Shown here piece after piece: positions 33,566-44,275 of a stretch of DNA of 64,000 bases. The translations under genes and the position numbers were made by a program. Below the pieces are notes generated by a model. It was not told where the DNA came from. It did no database searches and worked only from the letters and a program-made list of their open reading frames with translations. This DNA is from Brevibacillus migulae (GTDB taxonomy: Bacteria; Bacillota; Bacilli; Brevibacillales; Brevibacillaceae), in NCBI RefSeq assembly GCF_004521915.1, contig NZ_SDKD01000002.1, positions 124,862-188,861 of the forward strand, in the 5' to 3' direction. Each line of letters starts with the position of its first letter. Within the stretch, counting starts at the first letter, position 1.

Positions 33566-33783
33566 ACTGGTTTAGACAGGATAAACTTCACGGATATTCA
33601 ACCTGATACAGCATGAAATGCTCCCAAAAAAAGGAATCAATAACTTCTTGGAGAGAGCTTCTATGGAAGTTTTTCGTTACTTGCACTTTGGGTGTTCACT
33701 CGTATTGAATTTCCATCTGATGGTGAATAGAATAATGAAAGCAACTAAATAATAGAAAGCAGTAAAGGATGGGAGGATCCACA

Positions 33784-34908
33784 ATGAATGCTAAGTTTCA
33801 ACCTTTATTTGAAAAGCTCGCTTTGCGCAGCGGCATCGAACTGAAAAATCGAGTGGTCATGGCACCCATGACCAATTTCGCCTCAAATCCGGACGGGACG
33901 GTAAGTGATGCGGAAGTCGCTTACTATGCACGCCGCTCCGCTGGAGTAGGAATGGTGATCACCGCATGCGCTTATGTTACCCCAAATGGCAAAGGATTCG
34001 CCGGAGAATTTGGCGCTGACAGCGATGAAATGATCCCGAGTCTGCGCAGATTGGCGAGCGCGATCAAAGAGCAAGGCGCCGTAGCCGTCTTGCAAATCTT
34101 TCATGGCGGTCGCGAATGTCCTCCCGACCTCGTGCCAAATGGTGAGCTGGTGAGTGCGAGTGCCGTACCGGCTGAAAAAGAAGGGGCCGTTACGCCACGC
34201 GCCTTGACCGAGACGGAAGTAGAAGAGATCATTCGTTCCTTTGGCGAGTCGACACGGCGTGCGATCGAAGCTGGATTCGATGGGGTGGAAATCCACGGTG
34301 CCAATGGGTATTTGATTCATCAGTTCTTCTCGCCTCATTCCAACCGTCGCGAGGATCGGTGGGGCGGCAGTCTGGAAAAACGCATGGCTTTCCCGCTGGC
34401 GATCGTGGCGGAAGTGAAGAAGGCGGTTGCGGCGCATGCCAAGGGACCGTTTCTGGTGGGGTACCGCTTTTCTCCCGAGGAGGCATCGACCCCAGGGTTT
34501 ACCATGGCAGACACGCTTGCCTTCACAGATATTTTAGCCGATCAACAGCTCGATTATCTCCACATCTCCCTCAATGATTTCTGGTCTCAACCGAGAAGAG
34601 GGGTGGAGGATACGAAAGCACGCATACTGCTTGTCCATGAACAGGTAAAAGACCGCGTACCTTTGATTGGCGTCGGTTCCATTCATACCCCGGAGGAAGC
34701 TTTGAAAGCTCTTGAGACGGGAGTTCCGCTCATTGCACTTGGACGTGAGCTGATCATCGAGCCGGATTGGGTACAGAAAGTGCAGGAAGGAAAAGAAACG
34801 GAGATCGCGACAGTCTTGAAGAAAGACGCGCAAGACAGACTAGTGGTACCAGATCCGTTGTGGCAAGCGATTATCAATACGCCTGGCTGGTTTCCGGTTG
34901 CAGACTAA
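33784..34908 (+). CDS. OYE-family NAD(P)H flavin oxidoreductase
   Basis: A 374-residue FMN enzyme of the Old Yellow Enzyme class. ATG 33784 lies 7 nt after GGGAGG; ATG 33769 is too early. Family features are KNRVVMAPMTNF at the N-terminus, LQIFHGGR, AGFDGVEIHGANGYLIHQFFSPHSNRR with the His/Asn pair, and VGYRFSPEE. In this group the HGANGYL motif precedes the active-site Tyr/His region. It reduces activated alkenes; the native substrate is unknown. The upstream 200 bp spacer shows no clear promoter. Confidence 0.94.
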   Translation: MNAKFQPLFEKLALRSGIELKNRVVMAPMTNFASNPDGTVSDAEVAYYARRSAGVGMVITACAYVTPNGKGFAGEFGADSDEMIPSLRRLASAIKEQGAVAVLQIFHGGRECPPDLVPNGELVSASAVPAEKEGAVTPRALTETEVEEIIRSFGESTRRAIEAGFDGVEIHGANGYLIHQFFSPHSNRREDRWGGSLEKRMAFPLAIVAEVKKAVAAHAKGPFLVGYRFSPEEASTPGFTMADTLAFTDILADQQLDYLHISLNDFWSQPRRGVEDTKARILLVHEQVKDRVPLIGVGSIHTPEEALKALETGVPLIALGRELIIEPDWVQKVQEGKETEIATVLKKDAQDRLVVPDPLWQAIINTPGWFPVAD

Positions 34909-34921
34909 GCATGATAGGTAA

Positions 34922-34948
34922 GGCCTCGGTTCTATACCGGGGTCTTTT
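34922..34948 (+). terminator. terminator of the OYE-family gene
   Basis: GGCCTCGG and CCGGGGTC pair with mismatches around a 7-nt loop, followed by TTTTC. Confidence 0.6.
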
Positions 34949-35070
34949 CTATTGCCAATTGACGGATAAGAATACAAACAATATGATACAAATAAACAAA
35001 ATTGGGAAAAGGAAGCAACTTCTACTTGAATGTGATGTTTCCCGAGTCGTAGAAGGATGATTAGAAAAAG

Positions 35071-35628
35071 ATGAGCAGTTCATTGAAGCAATTTCCAATC
35101 CTAGAAACGAATCGCTTGGTTTTGCGAGAAATGACCGAACAGGACGCCAGTGATCTGTATGCGTATTATTCCGATCGGGAAGTCTCCAAGCATCTGGACT
35201 GGTTTGGTCCCGAATCTGAAGAGCACGCGAAAAAACTGATTGCGTATTGGCGCGAGCAATATCAAGAAGACACCTTTATGCGCTTTGGGATTGTGCGAAA
35301 GGGTGAAAATAAAATCATCGGCACAATCCCGATCAATCCGGTCCGCGGCCCTTTTCGCTGGAAGCTGCCGGTTGTATTGGGCTATGATTTATCCCGCGAT
35401 TACTGGAACCAGGGGATCATGACCGAAGCGCTTGAGGCTGTCATTGCCTATATTTTTGAAACTTTGGGCAATCATCGTATTACCGCTGAAGTTATACCCG
35501 ACAATGCAGCCTCCTTGAAAGTGCTGGAGAAGCTTGGGTTTGAAAAAGAGGGACTGTTGAGACAGCATTTGTATCATGATGGCAACAGGACTTGGCATGA
35601 TGTCATAACCTTGGCCTTATTAAAATAG
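35071..35628 (+). CDS. GNAT N-acetyltransferase, RimJ/RimL-like
   Basis: A 185-residue protein. It starts with ILETNRLVLREMTEQDASDLYAYYS and has WNQGIMTEALEAVIAYIFETLGNHRITAEV, the acetyl-CoA-binding P-loop (usually Q-x-x-G-x-G/A, here NQGIMTEA), followed by NAASLKVLEKLGFEKEG. Such enzymes acetylate ribosomal proteins or small amines. The ribosome binding site is weak (AGAAGGA at some distance). Followed by a 16-bp stem terminator. Confidence 0.93.
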   Translation: MSSSLKQFPILETNRLVLREMTEQDASDLYAYYSDREVSKHLDWFGPESEEHAKKLIAYWREQYQEDTFMRFGIVRKGENKIIGTIPINPVRGPFRWKLPVVLGYDLSRDYWNQGIMTEALEAVIAYIFETLGNHRITAEVIPDNAASLKVLEKLGFEKEGLLRQHLYHDGNRTWHDVITLALLK

Positions 35629-35640
35629 CAAGGCAAAGAA

Positions 35641-35691
35641 GAACCCGGAAAGAGACAATGTGAGGTAGACAGTCTCTTTCCGGGTTCTTTT
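35641..35691 (+). terminator. strong terminator of the RimJ/L-like gene
   Basis: GAACCCGGAAAGAGAC (35641-35656) pairs with GTCTCTTTCCGGGTTC (35672-35687), a perfect 16-bp stem, followed by TTTT. Confidence 0.92.
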
Positions 35692-35710
35692 CCACATATG
35701 GGCCAATAAG

Positions 35711-35752
35711 GTTCGCCAAAGGCTTGGCGAAGCCGCGTTTTCTACTGGCAAG
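35711..35752 (+). repeat. dispersed ~40-bp element, copy 1
   Basis: Contains CGCCAAAGGCTTGGCG, a hairpin with an 8-bp stem (TTCGCCAA/TTGGCGAA), then GCCGCGTTTTCTACTGG. It shares its order of blocks with the copies at 39661, 50961 and 61889. Confidence 0.45.
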
Positions 35753-35764
35753 TGAATCTTTGCG

Positions 35765-36016
35765 CTATGATTTGAACATTTGCGCTTGCGCCATGCGAAT
35801 CATTTCCTTGACCATTCTGCCCCCAAGCTGTCCACCGATACGCCCTGCATCATGAGCGGTCAGGTGTCCATTGTAGCCATGCTTCAGTGGGATATGCAGC
35901 TCTTGGGCAACTTCATATTTTGCTTGCTCAGGCTCACGAACCTGCTGCAGGCGCGCCTTCAGTTGATCCAATCCGGCTTGTGATCCTTGGACAAGAGGTC
36001 TTCGCCGTCTGCCCAT
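35765..36016 (-). CDS. alpha/beta-type small acid-soluble spore protein
   Basis: About 83 residues. ATG 36016 follows GGAGG at 8 nt; ATG 36022 is closer and less likely. It has the two conserved SASP regions: YEVAQELHIPL, which includes the site cut by the germination protease GPR (E-V-A in place of the common E-I/F-A), and AGRIGGQLGGRMVKEMIRMAQ. The basic N-terminus (GRRRRPLV) is typical of some Brevibacillus/Paenibacillus members. SASPs coat and protect spore DNA. Expected to be sigma-G-dependent; no promoter is assigned. Confidence 0.94.
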   Translation of the reverse strand: MGRRRRPLVQGSQAGLDQLKARLQQVREPEQAKYEVAQELHIPLKHGYNGHLTAHDAGRIGGQLGGRMVKEMIRMAQAQMFKS

Positions 36017-36047
36017 GTCCATCACCTCCGCCGTTAGTGTGCCCGAA

Positions 36048-37163
36048 TTACACTAAGGCCTTGCGTTCCTTAAAATTGGTTGTCGGATAGTAGGTATTCG
36101 CAACCAGCAGATTCGGTCCTGCACACTTCGCTGCTGGACAATAACAATTGATCTGCTGATTCAGCGGATGGACAAGCCAACGATCGAACATATCCTGCAG
36201 GGAATCGGTTTTCACGTTACCCAACGGTTCCACATCACCGAAGTCCGTCACGATCGTATCACCGGTAAAGACATTGACATTCAAGCGGTTGCGGCCATCG
36301 GGATCGTTGCGTACCGTTACATTTTTGGCTTCACGCAGGCGTTTCACAACTTCTCGATCTTCTTCTAATGGGCTGCAGGCAAAGAAGGGTAGCGTGCCAA
36401 AGAGCATCCATAGCTCTTCGTTGCGCACGTCCAGCAGTTCATGAATGGAAAAACGAAGCTGTTCCAGGCTAAGCACTTCCAGATCGCGGGCAAAGTCACT
36501 TGGATACATCGGATGGACTTCATGACGCTGGCAGCCCATCTCTTGAATTTGCCGATGCAGCTCAGGAAGCTTCTTCCAGGTACGGTGGCTGAGCATTGTC
36601 TCCGCAGATACGAAGACACCGGCATCCGCCAATTTACGGATATTCTCCATCATCATGGCGAAAAGCTTTTCTGCTTGCTTCAGTGAAACCTGCTGCGGCA
36701 CTTTTGCGTATACGATATTATGAAAATCTTCCGCAGAGGCCCAGTTCCAAGAGATGTGCATCACGTCTATGTATGGCAAAATCAATTCATACCGCGAAAA
36801 AGGCATTGTCATATTGGAATTGATTTGGGTGCGAAGGCCGCGTTCGGTCGCATAGCGCAGGATGGGCTGGATGATTTCCTTTACAGTCCGTTCGCTGTAC
36901 ATCGGTTCTCCGCCTGTTATACTAAGAGAAAGCAGATCCGGAGCTTCATCCAGGCGACGCAGGATATCGCTGATCGGAAGCGGATCATCATCTTTTATGC
37001 GAAGCGTATCGCCGACTGCGCAGTGCTCACATCTGAGGTTGCACAGATTGGTTACGGTAAACTCAACGCTGGTCAATTTATACCGGGGGGGAGTGGCATT
37101 AAAGAGCGGCTCCCATGGGTCATACTCCGGTGTCAATGTTCGTGATGGAACCAAGCGAATCAA
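36048..37163 (-). CDS. yfkAB: radical SAM/CxCxxxxC motif protein YfkAB
   Basis: A 371-residue protein, near the length of B. subtilis YfkAB. TTG 37163 follows AAAGGGAGG by 8 nt; the longer ATG 37193 lacks a ribosome binding site. The radical SAM motif CNLRCEHC (Cys41, Cys45, Cys48) binds a 4Fe-4S cluster and S-adenosylmethionine. ITGGEPMYS is the conserved GGEP block. The C-terminus carries CYCPAAKC, the CxCxxxxC signature that defines the family and may bind an auxiliary cluster. Function unknown. It sits beside an SASP gene on the same strand. Confidence 0.93.
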   Translation of the reverse strand: MIRLVPSRTLTPEYDPWEPLFNATPPRYKLTSVEFTVTNLCNLRCEHCAVGDTLRIKDDDPLPISDILRRLDEAPDLLSLSITGGEPMYSERTVKEIIQPILRYATERGLRTQINSNMTMPFSRYELILPYIDVMHISWNWASAEDFHNIVYAKVPQQVSLKQAEKLFAMMMENIRKLADAGVFVSAETMLSHRTWKKLPELHRQIQEMGCQRHEVHPMYPSDFARDLEVLSLEQLRFSIHELLDVRNEELWMLFGTLPFFACSPLEEDREVVKRLREAKNVTVRNDPDGRNRLNVNVFTGDTIVTDFGDVEPLGNVKTDSLQDMFDRWLVHPLNQQINCYCPAAKCAGPNLLVANTYYPTTNFKERKALV

Positions 37164-37238
37164 TGGTCGAAACCTCCCTTTTGTTGCGTACATTCACACT
37201 ATTATAACGAGAAACCGACGAAAGGAGAATACCTGCGG

Positions 37239-37943
37239 ATGATTCAAGGCATTTCATTTGGTCGCGGCGTTTTCTTTCACGATCGTCATGTATTGGCTTG
37301 CGCAGAGGTAAAAAACGGCACCATTCATTTATGGGCGGAAACCATCACTCCGATGACGCTCTTCAAGATGTGGGTGCGTGTCATGTTTTCGTTGCCTTGG
37401 TACTATAATGTGTTTCATGCTTGCCTGGTTGTGTATTTTCTCCTGACAAGCGGGATCATTCCAGCGGCGAGCCTGCCTTTTGTGTTGCCTGAGCTGGATC
37501 CGTATTGGGTGTTTGTGTACCTAGCCGGTTTTCACTTTGTGTTTCCAGCGCGGCTGAAAAAGTTTCATGGTGCGGAGCATAAAGTATTCAGCTACTCAGG
37601 CGTGAAAAAAGTAGGGGCATGGCAAGAGATCGGCAAAGCCGACATTGTCAACCAAGGCTGCTCTACCAATCTGGTGACCTGCTTTTTCCTGCCCTTCCTA
37701 CTGGTCTTTCTTATTGCACCGTTAGAGGTGAGCGTATGGGCCGGTGCAGCCGGCATTTTTATAGGGTTTCTGGGTGATCGCCTGCTCCGCCGATATCTGC
37801 CTTTTATTTACCGGCTCTCGGCGTTTCTGCAAAGACACGTGACGACAAAAGAACCAGAGCGCATTCATCTGGAAACTGCGATTCGTTCGTACCTCCTGTT
37901 TCTCCATCAGCGGGAACAGGCCGCTCGAGCAAAAGCAGCCTAA
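37239..37943 (+). CDS. DUF1385-family membrane protein
   Basis: A 234-residue protein with three to four transmembrane segments. It has the family signature KKFHGAEHKVFSYSG, whose His and Glu residues suggest a metal or catalytic site, and NQGCSTNLVTCFF next to it. The N-terminus VQGVMMR-like block of the family is represented by GISFGRGVFF. The role of DUF1385 proteins is unresolved. Divergent from YfkAB with a 75-bp spacer. Confidence 0.9.
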   Translation: MIQGISFGRGVFFHDRHVLACAEVKNGTIHLWAETITPMTLFKMWVRVMFSLPWYYNVFHACLVVYFLLTSGIIPAASLPFVLPELDPYWVFVYLAGFHFVFPARLKKFHGAEHKVFSYSGVKKVGAWQEIGKADIVNQGCSTNLVTCFFLPFLLVFLIAPLEVSVWAGAAGIFIGFLGDRLLRRYLPFIYRLSAFLQRHVTTKEPERIHLETAIRSYLLFLHQREQAARAKAA

Positions 37944-37949
37944 CAAAAT

Positions 37950-37985
37950 GAGGCTTCGTCAGCGAATGACGGAGCCTCGTTTTTT
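37950..37985 (+). terminator. terminator of the DUF1385 gene
   Basis: GAGGCT and AGCCTC with CGTCA/TGACG inner pairing, followed by GTTTTTT. Confidence 0.85.
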
Positions 37986-38008
37986 GTATGAAGGGGGAGT
38001 ACAGCCGG

Positions 38009-38539
38009 TTATTTGCGCGCAGCTTCCTCTTCCAATTGCTTATAGATTTTTCCCTTGTCCACATAAGACTTGCGGATCCGGCGAAACTCGCGGAAGTCGT
38101 CTTCGGTCAGCTCGCGCTTTACTTTGGCTGGTGAGCCGATCACCAGCGTTCTGGGCGGAACCTTCATCCCAGGCGGTACCAAGGCGCCTGCACCAACCAT
38201 CGCTTCCTCGCCGATCTCGGCGCCATCCATCACGATCGAGCCCATGCCGATGAGGGCTCCCTGGCGGATGATGCAGCTATGTAAAATGACATTGTGACCG
38301 ATCGTCACGTCGTCTTCGATGATCAGCGGATTGCCCGGGCTTTGATGCAGCGTGCTGTTATCCTGTACGCTGACACGCTTTCCGATGACGGTCGGGGCGA
38401 TATCTCCACGGATGACGGTGTTATACCAGATCGATGTATCCTCTCCGATGACGACGTCGCCGGAAACCAGCGTTCCGCGAGCAAGGAAGACGGAAGGATC
38501 GATTTGCGGATATTTTTCATCAAATGGCAGTATGAGCAT
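38009..38539 (-). CDS. gamma-class carbonic anhydrase-like (left-handed beta-helix) protein
   Basis: A 176-residue hexapeptide-repeat protein. The zinc-ligand histidines of the gamma-carbonic anhydrase family are His65 (LHQSPG), His82 (GHNVIL) and His87 (LHSC), with RGDIAPT upstream. The C-terminus is an alpha helix rich in Glu/Lys. Relatives include B. subtilis YtoA; activity differs among members, so CO2 hydration is not proven. ATG follows TAGGAGG. Confidence 0.93.
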   Translation of the reverse strand: MLILPFDEKYPQIDPSVFLARGTLVSGDVVIGEDTSIWYNTVIRGDIAPTVIGKRVSVQDNSTLHQSPGNPLIIEDDVTIGHNVILHSCIIRQGALIGMGSIVMDGAEIGEEAMVGAGALVPPGMKVPPRTLVIGSPAKVKRELTEDDFREFRRIRKSYVDKGKIYKQLEEEAARK

Positions 38540-38685
38540 GATGGGATTCCTCCTAGAAATTAGCGTAAAAAAATCGTAATCATAAAACAGGGCTCGATCA
38601 CCTAGACAGCGAAGCTTATGAGATGGCTATATTTTACCATAAGTTTCGGACGTGACAGAGTCAACACGTGGAGGAGAATCAGATC

Positions 38686-39612
38686 ATGCCAAGGGAAGCA
38701 GAAAGGGATCCGTTTACACGGCTGGTGCAAAAAATGGACCCGCAAAGCACATTGCTGTCCTACCGGGAGTTAAAGGGTGGAGTTTCGGCGCAGGTGACGC
38801 TCCTGGAGGTCAGAACAGCTGAGGGGCAATTGAAAAAAATGATTGTGCGCAGGCATGGAGAGATGGATCGCCAACAGAACCCCCGAATTGCAGCGGACGA
38901 ATTCAGGCTGCTGCAAGTATTACGATCCGCGGAAGTGCGTGTGCCTGCGCCCTTGTATCTGGATGATACAGGAGAGAGCTTCCCGGAGCCTTGCTTGGTG
39001 ATCGAATTCATCGATGGAACGTCGGACGTACGAGAATTGACCATGCCGGAGTTTTTGCCGCAAATGACAGAGCACCTCCTGCAAATCCATCAGATTGCCA
39101 GCTTGGAGCACGACTGTTCCTTTTTACCATCCATCACCGCGTTGATTGGAAAGAAGCTTGCCAAAAGACCGGAACTCGTTGACGATTCATTAGACGAAGG
39201 ACGTATCCGCGATGTGTTGGAAGCGGTATGGCCGTTGCCGCAGGTCAATCAGAATCGATTGCTGCACGGAGACTATTGGCCGGGCAATCTCCTATGGAAA
39301 GATGGCATGCTGGTTGCCATCCTGGATTGGGAAGATGCCGCCATCGGAGATCCGCTTGCCGATGTAGCCAACGCGAGGCTGGAGCTTCTGTGGGCTTTCG
39401 GGGTAGAGGCGATGCAGGCATTTACAGCGCTTTATCAGAAACAGGCAGGCAGCCTCGATTTTGCCCAACTTCCTTATTGGGATCTTGTCGCTGCCCTTCG
39501 ACCGGCCAACCAATTATCAGGATGGGGTTTGGAGCCGCATATCGAAAAAAGCATGCGCGAGCGGCATCGGTGGTTCGTTGATCAGGCGATCACGAAGTTG
39601 CCTGGCCGCTGA
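38686..39612 (+). CDS. aminoglycoside-phosphotransferase-family kinase
   Basis: About 308 residues with an APH/choline-kinase fold. ATG 38686 is 9 nt after GGAGGAG, while GTG 38668 overlaps it. It has the catalytic HGDYWPGNLLW (Brenner-like motif), DWEDAAIGDPLAD with the Mg-binding Asp, and the N-lobe PAPLYLDD and VIEFIDG. The family includes resistance kinases, acyl-CoA-dehydrogenase-associated and homoserine kinase-like enzymes. Without context, the substrate is unknown. It stands alone. Confidence 0.92.
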   Translation: MPREAERDPFTRLVQKMDPQSTLLSYRELKGGVSAQVTLLEVRTAEGQLKKMIVRRHGEMDRQQNPRIAADEFRLLQVLRSAEVRVPAPLYLDDTGESFPEPCLVIEFIDGTSDVRELTMPEFLPQMTEHLLQIHQIASLEHDCSFLPSITALIGKKLAKRPELVDDSLDEGRIRDVLEAVWPLPQVNQNRLLHGDYWPGNLLWKDGMLVAILDWEDAAIGDPLADVANARLELLWAFGVEAMQAFTALYQKQAGSLDFAQLPYWDLVAALRPANQLSGWGLEPHIEKSMRERHRWFVDQAITKLPGR

Positions 39613-39660
39613 TTTGGAACCGATTCCCTTGGTTGCTCACTGACATAAGAAAATACGAAT

Positions 39661-39703
39661 GCTCCGCCAAGGGTATGGCGCAGCAAAGTTTTCCCTAATT
39701 GGA
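39661..39703 (+). repeat. dispersed ~40-bp element, copy 2
   Basis: GCTCCGCCAAGGGTATGGCGCAGC (shorter stem than copy 1) followed by AAAGTTTTCCCTAATTGG, just upstream of the rnpB promoter region. Confidence 0.45.
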
Positions 39704-39715
39704 AATCGATTGCGG

Positions 39716-39745
39716 TTGACCAGACAAGACAGAGTATGATAGATT
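39716..39745 (+). promoter_or_regulatory. tentative rnpB promoter
   Basis: TTGACC (39716-39721) and TAGATT (39740-39745) are separated by 18 bp, about 25 bp upstream of the mature RNA 5' end. The -10 match is imperfect. Confidence 0.4.
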
Positions 39746-39770
39746 ATTTCTTGCTGATTGATTACGAGAA

Positions 39771-40172
39771 GTAAGGAATGCGGGTAGTCGCTGCCGCAGC
39801 CGTTTCGACGGAATGCGGTAGAGGAAAGTCCAGGCTCGCCCAGGCTGAGATGCCTGGAGTGTTCGTACCTAGTGCAAGCTAGGGCAGCGAGGCAGCGGCA
39901 TCGCTGACGGCGCGGAAAGGGTTCTCTCGTTAGACCCAAGTACGCTGAAAGTGCCACAGAAACGTAGCTTTCCTGGCGACAGGAAAGATGGAACGCGGTA
40001 AACCCTGCGAGCGAGAAACCCAAATATTGGTAGGGGAACCGTCCGGACGGTATTCAACGAATGGACGGATGGTGTCAACAGGCGCCATAGATAGATGACT
40101 ACCGCTCTTTGTGCGAGGGGCCACCCGATTGAAGCACGGGAGTACAGAACCTGGCTTACAGCATTCCTTACC
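39771..40172 (+). ncRNA. rnpB: RNase P RNA, Bacillus (type B)
   Basis: The ribozyme subunit of RNase P, which cuts the 5' leader from tRNA precursors. The 5' end GTAAGGAATGC pairs with GCATTCCTTAC at the 3' end (P1). Conserved core sequences are GAGGAAAGTCCAGGCTCGC, GTGCCACAGAAACG, GGAACGCGGTAAACCC, GCGAGAAACCCAAAT and ATAGATGACTACCGC. The layout matches type B RNase P RNA, with the P10.1-like AGGGTTCTC region in place of type A features. An intrinsic terminator follows. Confidence 0.97.
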
Positions 40173-40179
40173 GGACAAA

Positions 40180-40215
40180 AGCCGCAGCCGTCTTGGCGAC
40201 AAGGCGGTTTTATTA
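40180..40215 (+). terminator. terminator of rnpB
   Basis: GCCGC...GCGGT imperfect stem with inner CCGTC/GGCG pairing, followed by TTTTATT. A second hairpin with CCCAC/GTGGG (about 40230-40254) and TTATTTTCGTTTTT follows and may be a further terminator. Confidence 0.6.
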
Positions 40216-40359
40216 TATGCAGATCAGAAAAATGCCCACCTGGCGATATGCCGAGTGGGTTATTTTCGTTTTTGGGCGATAATGGCAGTAACAAACGGTT
40301 TCCGGCTGACGTCCTATATCAAAAGAATGCAGCTGCGCGAAAGAGCGGAGGTAAGCTGG

Positions 40360-41601
40360 ATGAACAGAAAGAAATGGCTTCTTACAGAGGCGCAAAAGTG
40401 GAAAGAGGAAGAACTAATTTCCGCACAGCAGTATGAACGATTAGCCGAACGATATGCCCCTGCTGCGAAAGTGAATGCGCTGCCCATTTTGGGATCGGTA
40501 TTGCTGGGACTGGGGGTGCTTACGTTTATCGCCTCCAACTGGCAGGGAATCGGCACGGTTGCCAAGCTCCTGATCATACTGGTTTCCATGATTGCTGCCT
40601 ATGCTGCAGGCGATTATTTGCAGCGCAGGGGAGAAAAGCGGATCGGGATCGCCTTGACGATGGTGGGGGTCACGATCTATGGAGCTGGGTTCTTTTTAAT
40701 TGGGCAGATGTTCCAACTCTCTTCTGATCCGGTGCTGGCGTTTTATCTGTGGGCAGCCGGGGCAATCCTGCTTGCCTGGTATTATCAGAGCCGCGCGCTC
40801 ACATGGATGAGTCTTGCCATCTTGACCATTGCCGCGATCTATGGGATCGATAGCGAACGAAGCGGAATGGCTATGCTTTCCTTTTATCTCGTGTTTGCTG
40901 TAGGCATGATCCCGCTGATGATACGCTATCGATCGGTTGGGATGTTGACGGTCGGATCCCTTTTGCTCATGGTGCATGCCTTGTTTGACGGGCATCGATG
41001 GAGCGAAGGGATGTACGCACCGTTGCTGTTCCTGATCTATTATGTCGCTTCCCAGCTTACCCGGAAAGCGGAACCGACCATTTCCCGGGTGCTGCAGGGA
41101 GTGAGTTATTTGGCGAGTGTGCTGTATGCGGTCCTGCTCATCTTTTTCCATGACGAGGTGTTTCCCGATCGAACCGGGGGCGAGACCGTTTATGCGGTAC
41201 TGCTTTTGCTGGGAACTGTATACGCGGCTGTTTATGCGGTGTACCAACGAGAGCGGGAAAAAGTCAGCGATCTTCTTCCCTCTATCACCGTTGCGCTGCT
41301 GTACTTCCTGTCGCCTGTGCCAAACTGGCTTGATGTGTCGGTCGTGATGATCATCGTTCTCACGCTTTTCGCCATCGGGTTGGTCATGAGCGGCGAGCGC
41401 TTGCGAGATGTGACGAGGATCAATCTCGGTGCGATTGCGTTTGGCATCGCGTGCTTTGTGGGTTACATCCATTTCGCATGGGACTTCATGGACAAATCGC
41501 TGTTCTTCCTCATCGGGGGCTTCCTGCTGCTCATACTGAGCTATTTTGGAGAACGGGCGCGGAGACGCTGGGTACATGACGCAAGGGGGGATCAGCAATG
41601 A
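40360..41601 (+). CDS. DUF2157-family polytopic membrane protein
   Basis: A 413-residue protein with about 10 hydrophobic segments. ATG 40360 follows GGAGGT; the longer frame runs through the rnpB 3' region and is not used. An N-terminal cytoplasmic stretch (LLTEAQKWKEEELISAQQYERL) precedes GSVLLGLGVLTFIASNW, the typical DUF2157 start. It overlaps by 4 nt (ATGA) with the next gene, which encodes a GDYXXLXY protein; the two families commonly occur together. Function unknown. Confidence 0.9.
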   Translation: MNRKKWLLTEAQKWKEEELISAQQYERLAERYAPAAKVNALPILGSVLLGLGVLTFIASNWQGIGTVAKLLIILVSMIAAYAAGDYLQRRGEKRIGIALTMVGVTIYGAGFFLIGQMFQLSSDPVLAFYLWAAGAILLAWYYQSRALTWMSLAILTIAAIYGIDSERSGMAMLSFYLVFAVGMIPLMIRYRSVGMLTVGSLLLMVHALFDGHRWSEGMYAPLLFLIYYVASQLTRKAEPTISRVLQGVSYLASVLYAVLLIFFHDEVFPDRTGGETVYAVLLLLGTVYAAVYAVYQREREKVSDLLPSITVALLYFLSPVPNWLDVSVVMIIVLTLFAIGLVMSGERLRDVTRINLGAIAFGIACFVGYIHFAWDFMDKSLFFLIGGFLLLILSYFGERARRRWVHDARGDQQ

Positions 41602-42101
41602 AGCGTACCGCCTATCTGATCGGCATCATCGCGCTGCAGGTCATCCTCCTGCTGTCGATTGTGGGGAAATACCAATACATTGCGATGACCGGAAAACCGA
41701 TTACGCTGAAAACAGCACCAATTGATCCGACCGATCTGTTTTACGGGGAGTATGTCACCTTGCGTTATGAAGTGAATGAAATTGACAGGAAACACGTAAA
41801 TGACCAGCTGACCGTCGATGATCACGGAAAAACAGTGTATGTCCTCCTGAGGCAGTCTGAGCATCCCTGGTACGATCCGGCAAGCGTCACGCTGGAGCGC
41901 CCGGAACCTGGTGGGAATGAGGCGGTCATCAAAGGGGTGCTGCAGTATCTTGCCGATGACCGCATTCATGTGAAATATGGATGGGAGCGGTATTACGTAC
42001 CGGAAAACACGGGGCGTGCGATCGAACAACAGCAAAGCCTGCTTGCCGATTTACGGGTAAGCGATACGGGGGAAGCCGTGCTGGAAAGGATCCGTTGGTA
42101 A
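41598..42101 (+). CDS. GDYXXLXY-family protein
   Basis: A 167-residue protein with one N-terminal transmembrane helix (residues 5-24). The family signature appears as YGEYVTLRY near residue 52. The rest is a predicted beta-rich extracytoplasmic domain. It overlaps the DUF2157 gene by 4 nt, which implies coupled translation and a shared complex. The family has no known enzymatic role. Confidence 0.9.
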   Translation: MKRTAYLIGIIALQVILLLSIVGKYQYIAMTGKPITLKTAPIDPTDLFYGEYVTLRYEVNEIDRKHVNDQLTVDDHGKTVYVLLRQSEHPWYDPASVTLERPEPGGNEAVIKGVLQYLADDRIHVKYGWERYYVPENTGRAIEQQQSLLADLRVSDTGEAVLERIRW

Positions 42102-42180
42102 CGGATTGTCGAAATTTTGGGCTGGGAAAAGGTTGCCAATTGGAGTTTCTTTTTGTAACCTAATACCGAAAACCAAACAC

Positions 42181-42285
42181 ACTACTAGGGGAGCCCATTG
42201 ACGCATGGGCTGAGATGCAGGACGCGAAAAGTCCTCGGACCCTCGGGACCTGATCTGGGTAATACCAGCGTAGGAAAGTAGCTTT
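42181..42285 (+). promoter_or_regulatory. TPP riboswitch (thi box)
   Basis: The aptamer has the conserved TGGGCTGAGATGC (P2/P3 junction), GGACC..GGGACCTGATCTGGGTAATACCAGCGTAGGAAAGT and the outer GGGG start. It binds thiamine pyrophosphate. A separate intrinsic terminator (42341-42371) downstream provides the expression platform, so high TPP should stop thiC transcription. Confidence 0.97.
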
Positions 42286-42299
42286 CACTTTACTGCTAA

Positions 42300-44192
<1,893 letters not shown>

Positions 44193-44204
44193 GCAGGTTA
44201 ACCG

Positions 44205-44252
44205 CAAAAAAACTCCCCTGTGCCCGCCAAAAGAGGACGGTGCAGGGGAGTT
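44205..44252 (-). terminator. terminator of the asparagine synthetase gene, shared with thiC end
   Basis: AACTCCCCTG (44211-44220) pairs with CAGGGGAGTT (44243-44252); the minus strand ends in seven T, so it serves the minus-strand gene best. Confidence 0.8.
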
Positions 44253-44275
44253 ACCGTTATGACAACAGCCAACGC

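Noticed and set aside
40111..40359. Upstream extension of the DUF2157 gene
   Set aside because: The extension overlaps the 3' part of RNase P RNA and its terminator; the ribosome binding site supports ATG 40360.
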